Source: Terfezia claveryi (taxonomy: Eukaryota > Ascomycota > Pezizomycetes > Pezizales > Pezizaceae). Taken from it: DNA of 64,000 bases. The translations under genes were made by a program, and so were the position numbers. This document shows, piece after piece, positions 61,910 to 64,000 of the stretch. Within the stretch, counting starts at the first letter, position 1, and each line of letters starts with the position of its first letter. Location: positions 62,001-126,000 of the forward strand of contig WHUX01000089.1 of assembly GCA_015179025.1 (NCBI GenBank), read 5' to 3'. The notes beneath the pieces are model-generated. The model did not search any database. It had not been told where the DNA came from and saw only the letters and a list, made by a program, of their open reading frames with translations.

Positions 61910-63356
61910 TTTCGCTGCTGGGTCGTGGTGTCGTTAGAGTCGTTTGTCCTTGGTGTGGACAGCTGATGTTGAGAGGCGGCAGAGGACCTTTTCAGAATAT
62001 AGCAGTCACGGTCTTGGCGCACAAAACTTCCTAATCTGTGTGGTCTTTACCTTTCTTAGTCAGCGTACTCCTTGTCACGCATAGGGCACAACAATAAATA
62101 TTTATAGAGAAACAGATACACGTACATAGTTGAGATTACATCTCAGTACCACAAGGCCACTCAATACCTACATCTCTGTCTTCTCATGATCATATGTATC
62201 ACGATGCAAAAATAGCAATACAAAATTTGTGCAGACGTAAAGGTGTCGAGCTGTGGGGGAAATGCTCACACTACAATCGAGCACTATTTACTATTGAGGT
62301 TTTAGAGAGTATATTTAGCATCAAAATAACCAAAAAGAAAAAAGGATATGCATACCGTACAAAGTAAGCCTTGTTACCCTCAACACTTATAGCGGTCTGT
62401 TTTTACACCTACTTTGAAAAAATAATAAGAAAATCACCAACCATGAATTAACTTATTTATGGTCTCTAAAAACTAGTAGTTATTAAGCTTATGAGATTTA
62501 TCTGATTTACTTGTATTTACACTGTACCTACCTAGTAGACATGTGATTCTGAAACTTTTGTCAGATTTATATAGCAACACCTTGTACTCACCTGTACTCA
62601 CCCCTTCGTTTCATGCTCGCTAGAGAACGTACCAATCCTAAGGCCATGCAAATTTGATAATGCGTAGCTTTTGATAGTTATTCTTGAATTCGTGAAATTA
62701 GGGTCAGTGGAAAAACGGCCTCATACTAAAACTTTGATATAGAACTATAGGCTCTACGTGTAACCAGACTAAAATCAAATTCACGCTATATAAACTTCAT
62801 AGATTACATTTCTCACAGGATGAAATTAAACCCTCACATGAAACCCCAAGTTGGTGGAGACGCTCATTTCCTATTCTGGATCCCCATATATATCTAAATA
62901 TACTAGTCTCGATCGAGACTATAAATATACAACCAACTGACATGGTACGAGACTAAACAGACATATGAACTGTATTTATGCCCAAATAGTATAAAGCCAA
63001 CATAGATTTGAGAGGAGAGTTAGAAATCAGCCAAACCAAATCACCAGAGAAAAATGTACATGTGGTGCACTGGAGAAAAAATCCTGATGGTGGAAGGTAG
63101 GGGGCCGCATAGAAAAAACGAAAAGCGTGTACAAAAAGCTCACTAATGAAGTGTATGGGAGTATATACAGTAATCTATCATTCAAAAAAAGGAGGAGGAA
63201 CAAAAAGAAAAAAAGCAGTCTAGATCGCCTATTCCTTTTCTAGATGAAACTGAAAACGAAAAACATGCGTCCTCCACTCCGCCATTATTTTCACCAAATA
63301 TTACCCCTCATCGAGCGGCATCAACCCTCCGTGTTTTGTCACCTGTCTCATTATCG
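61910..63356. other. Spacer upstream of ubiquitin-L40
   Basis: About 1.45 kb, AT-rich, no gene seen. It includes the ubiquitin-L40 promoter and leader, a partial TAGTCTGG-family end (62760-62771) and an 18-bp palindrome made of two TAGTCTCG half-sites (62904-62921). Confidence 0.55.
62904..62921. repeat. 18-bp palindrome of fused TAGTCTCG ends
   Basis: TAGTCTCGATCGAGACTA is a perfect palindrome: two copies of the TAGTCTCG end motif head to head with a shared ATCGAT-like centre. It could be a collapsed or excised element whose ends joined. This is inference. Confidence 0.7.
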
Positions 63357-64000
63357 CTAATTCAGGGCCTCACCCTCTGCTTCCCGCGGCCACCACGCTT
63401 CAAATTTCTTTAATATACTCTGGTATAGCACCAACATTGTCCCACTCTGTACACTCGTCCATACCATTCTTGGTCCCACACCCCTGAACCATCCTTGTAT
63501 CCCCTCTGTTCGATATATCAACCCTAGTCCTTTATAAATACTATTTGTATTAAGCTTCACAGTGGTACCCGGTTTCGGCGGGGGTGTCGTGCTGGGTGAT
63601 GACGTCGATATTTTGCGGTGTTGCTGTTGTGTCGTATTTGCCGATAATGCTGTGGCAGTGGCAGTGGTATGGTGTGGTGGGTTTATCGACAGGTTCGTCA
63701 CTGGTGCAGCAGCCGTGGCAGAGGGAGTAATGCTAGACGTGGTGATTGTTGGCCCGGGCTCTGTGCGGACCTGTGTCTGAATCCTCGTTTTTACGACATC
63801 CAATGGGCAGGTGATGACACCAGCGAGCCCACCAGCAGCTCCACCAGTTAGAATTTCAAGACAAATACCAATATCCCGGGAGTTTTGATATGATTTGGCC
63901 CATTTCTGGAATTCTTCATAGAAGGCAAACTGTAAAGCCGAGAAGGGCAAATCACGCATGATGGTGGCCTTATAGCCGTAGAAGAGAGCAGGGAAGCCTT
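63357..64000 (-). CDS. Mitochondrial carrier, Mme1-like (5' end beyond window)
   Basis: The frame is open to the window edge (GFPALFYGYKATIMRDLPFS...), so only the C-terminal part is seen, more than 210 residues. It shows the carrier-family signature PLDVVKTRIQ (P-x-D-x-x-K/R) after the helix LTGGAAGGLAGVI, and a final repeat IYKGLGLIYRTEGIQGWFRG then VGPRMVWTSVQSGTMLVLYQ. The stretch YGYKATxMRDLPFSALQFAFYE is typical of yeast YMR166C/Mme1 and relatives, reported as mitochondrial magnesium exporters in the inner membrane. Between the signature and the last repeat lies a Ser/Thr/Pro/Ala-rich insertion of about 75 residues, absent from ordinary carriers, on the matrix side. The exact substrate is uncertain. 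Confidence 0.82.
   Translation of the reverse strand, partial: GFPALFYGYKATIMRDLPFSALQFAFYEEFQKWAKSYQNSRDIGICLEILTGGAAGGLAGVITCPLDVVKTRIQTQVRTEPGPTITTSSITPSATAAAPVTNLSINPPHHTTATATALSANTTQQQHRKISTSSPSTTPPPKPGTTVKLNTNSIYKGLGLIYRTEGIQGWFRGVGPRMVWTSVQSGTMLVLYQSILKKFEAWWPREAEGEALN

Overview
This window is nuclear DNA of a filamentous ascomycete (Pezizomycotina). The evidence is short introns (about 45-110 nt) with GTRNGT donors and CTAAC/CTGAC branch sites, a ubiquitin-L40 fusion, YVC1, AVL9 and Whi5 homologues of filamentous-fungal type, and many minus-strand genes separated by AT-rich spacers. I cannot fix the genus from sequence alone.

Layout. Positions 1-5500 and 7000-15500 are gene-poor, holding only dispersed short inverted-repeat elements and one lone hypothetical gene (5521-6963). 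A broken, unrecognised gene lies at 15577-16940. From 17.4 kb on the DNA is gene-dense. In order, all on the minus strand: a thiamine-diphosphate enzyme of the acetolactate-synthase superfamily (17413-19674), eIF5B (20707-24307), an RBM26/27-like PWI-CCCH-RRM RNA-binding protein (27038-29959), a Whi5-type G1/S repressor (30991-33336), a single-pass membrane protein (35410-36483), the DENN-family protein AVL9 (37741-42959), a dead HD-domain hydratase pseudogene (44575-45140), the vacuolar TRP channel YVC1 (45583-48252), eIF2-alpha (49249-50393), a YIP1-family Golgi membrane protein (50998-52376), a mitochondrial PPR protein (52743-55991), ubiquitin-L40 (61060-61909) and the end of a mitochondrial carrier (63357 to the window edge). 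One gene, an Atos/FAM214-like protein (57609-59512), is on the plus strand.

The genes do not form a pathway or cluster. They are housekeeping functions: translation initiation (eIF5B, eIF2-alpha, L40), secretory and vacuolar traffic (AVL9, YIP1 family, YVC1), mitochondrial expression and transport (PPR, carrier) and cell-cycle control. I rebuilt exon structures by following reading phase across splice sites. All multi-exon models close in frame except two, which each need one extra base in a run of five C/G (27671-27680 and 38110-38114). This looks like a consensus-sequence problem rather than gene death.

The most novel material is in the spacers. There is a dispersed family with ends TAGTCTGGTTGGCACAA, some copies as complete small inverted-repeat elements. 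There is also a 358-bp element with 28-bp terminal inverted repeats, a 3-bp target duplication and a perfect 38-bp internal palindrome; a 1.1-kb foldback with a third internal copy of its arm; and a 472-bp TA-flanked element. I found no CRISPR array, tRNA, rRNA, secondary-metabolite cluster or autonomous transposase.
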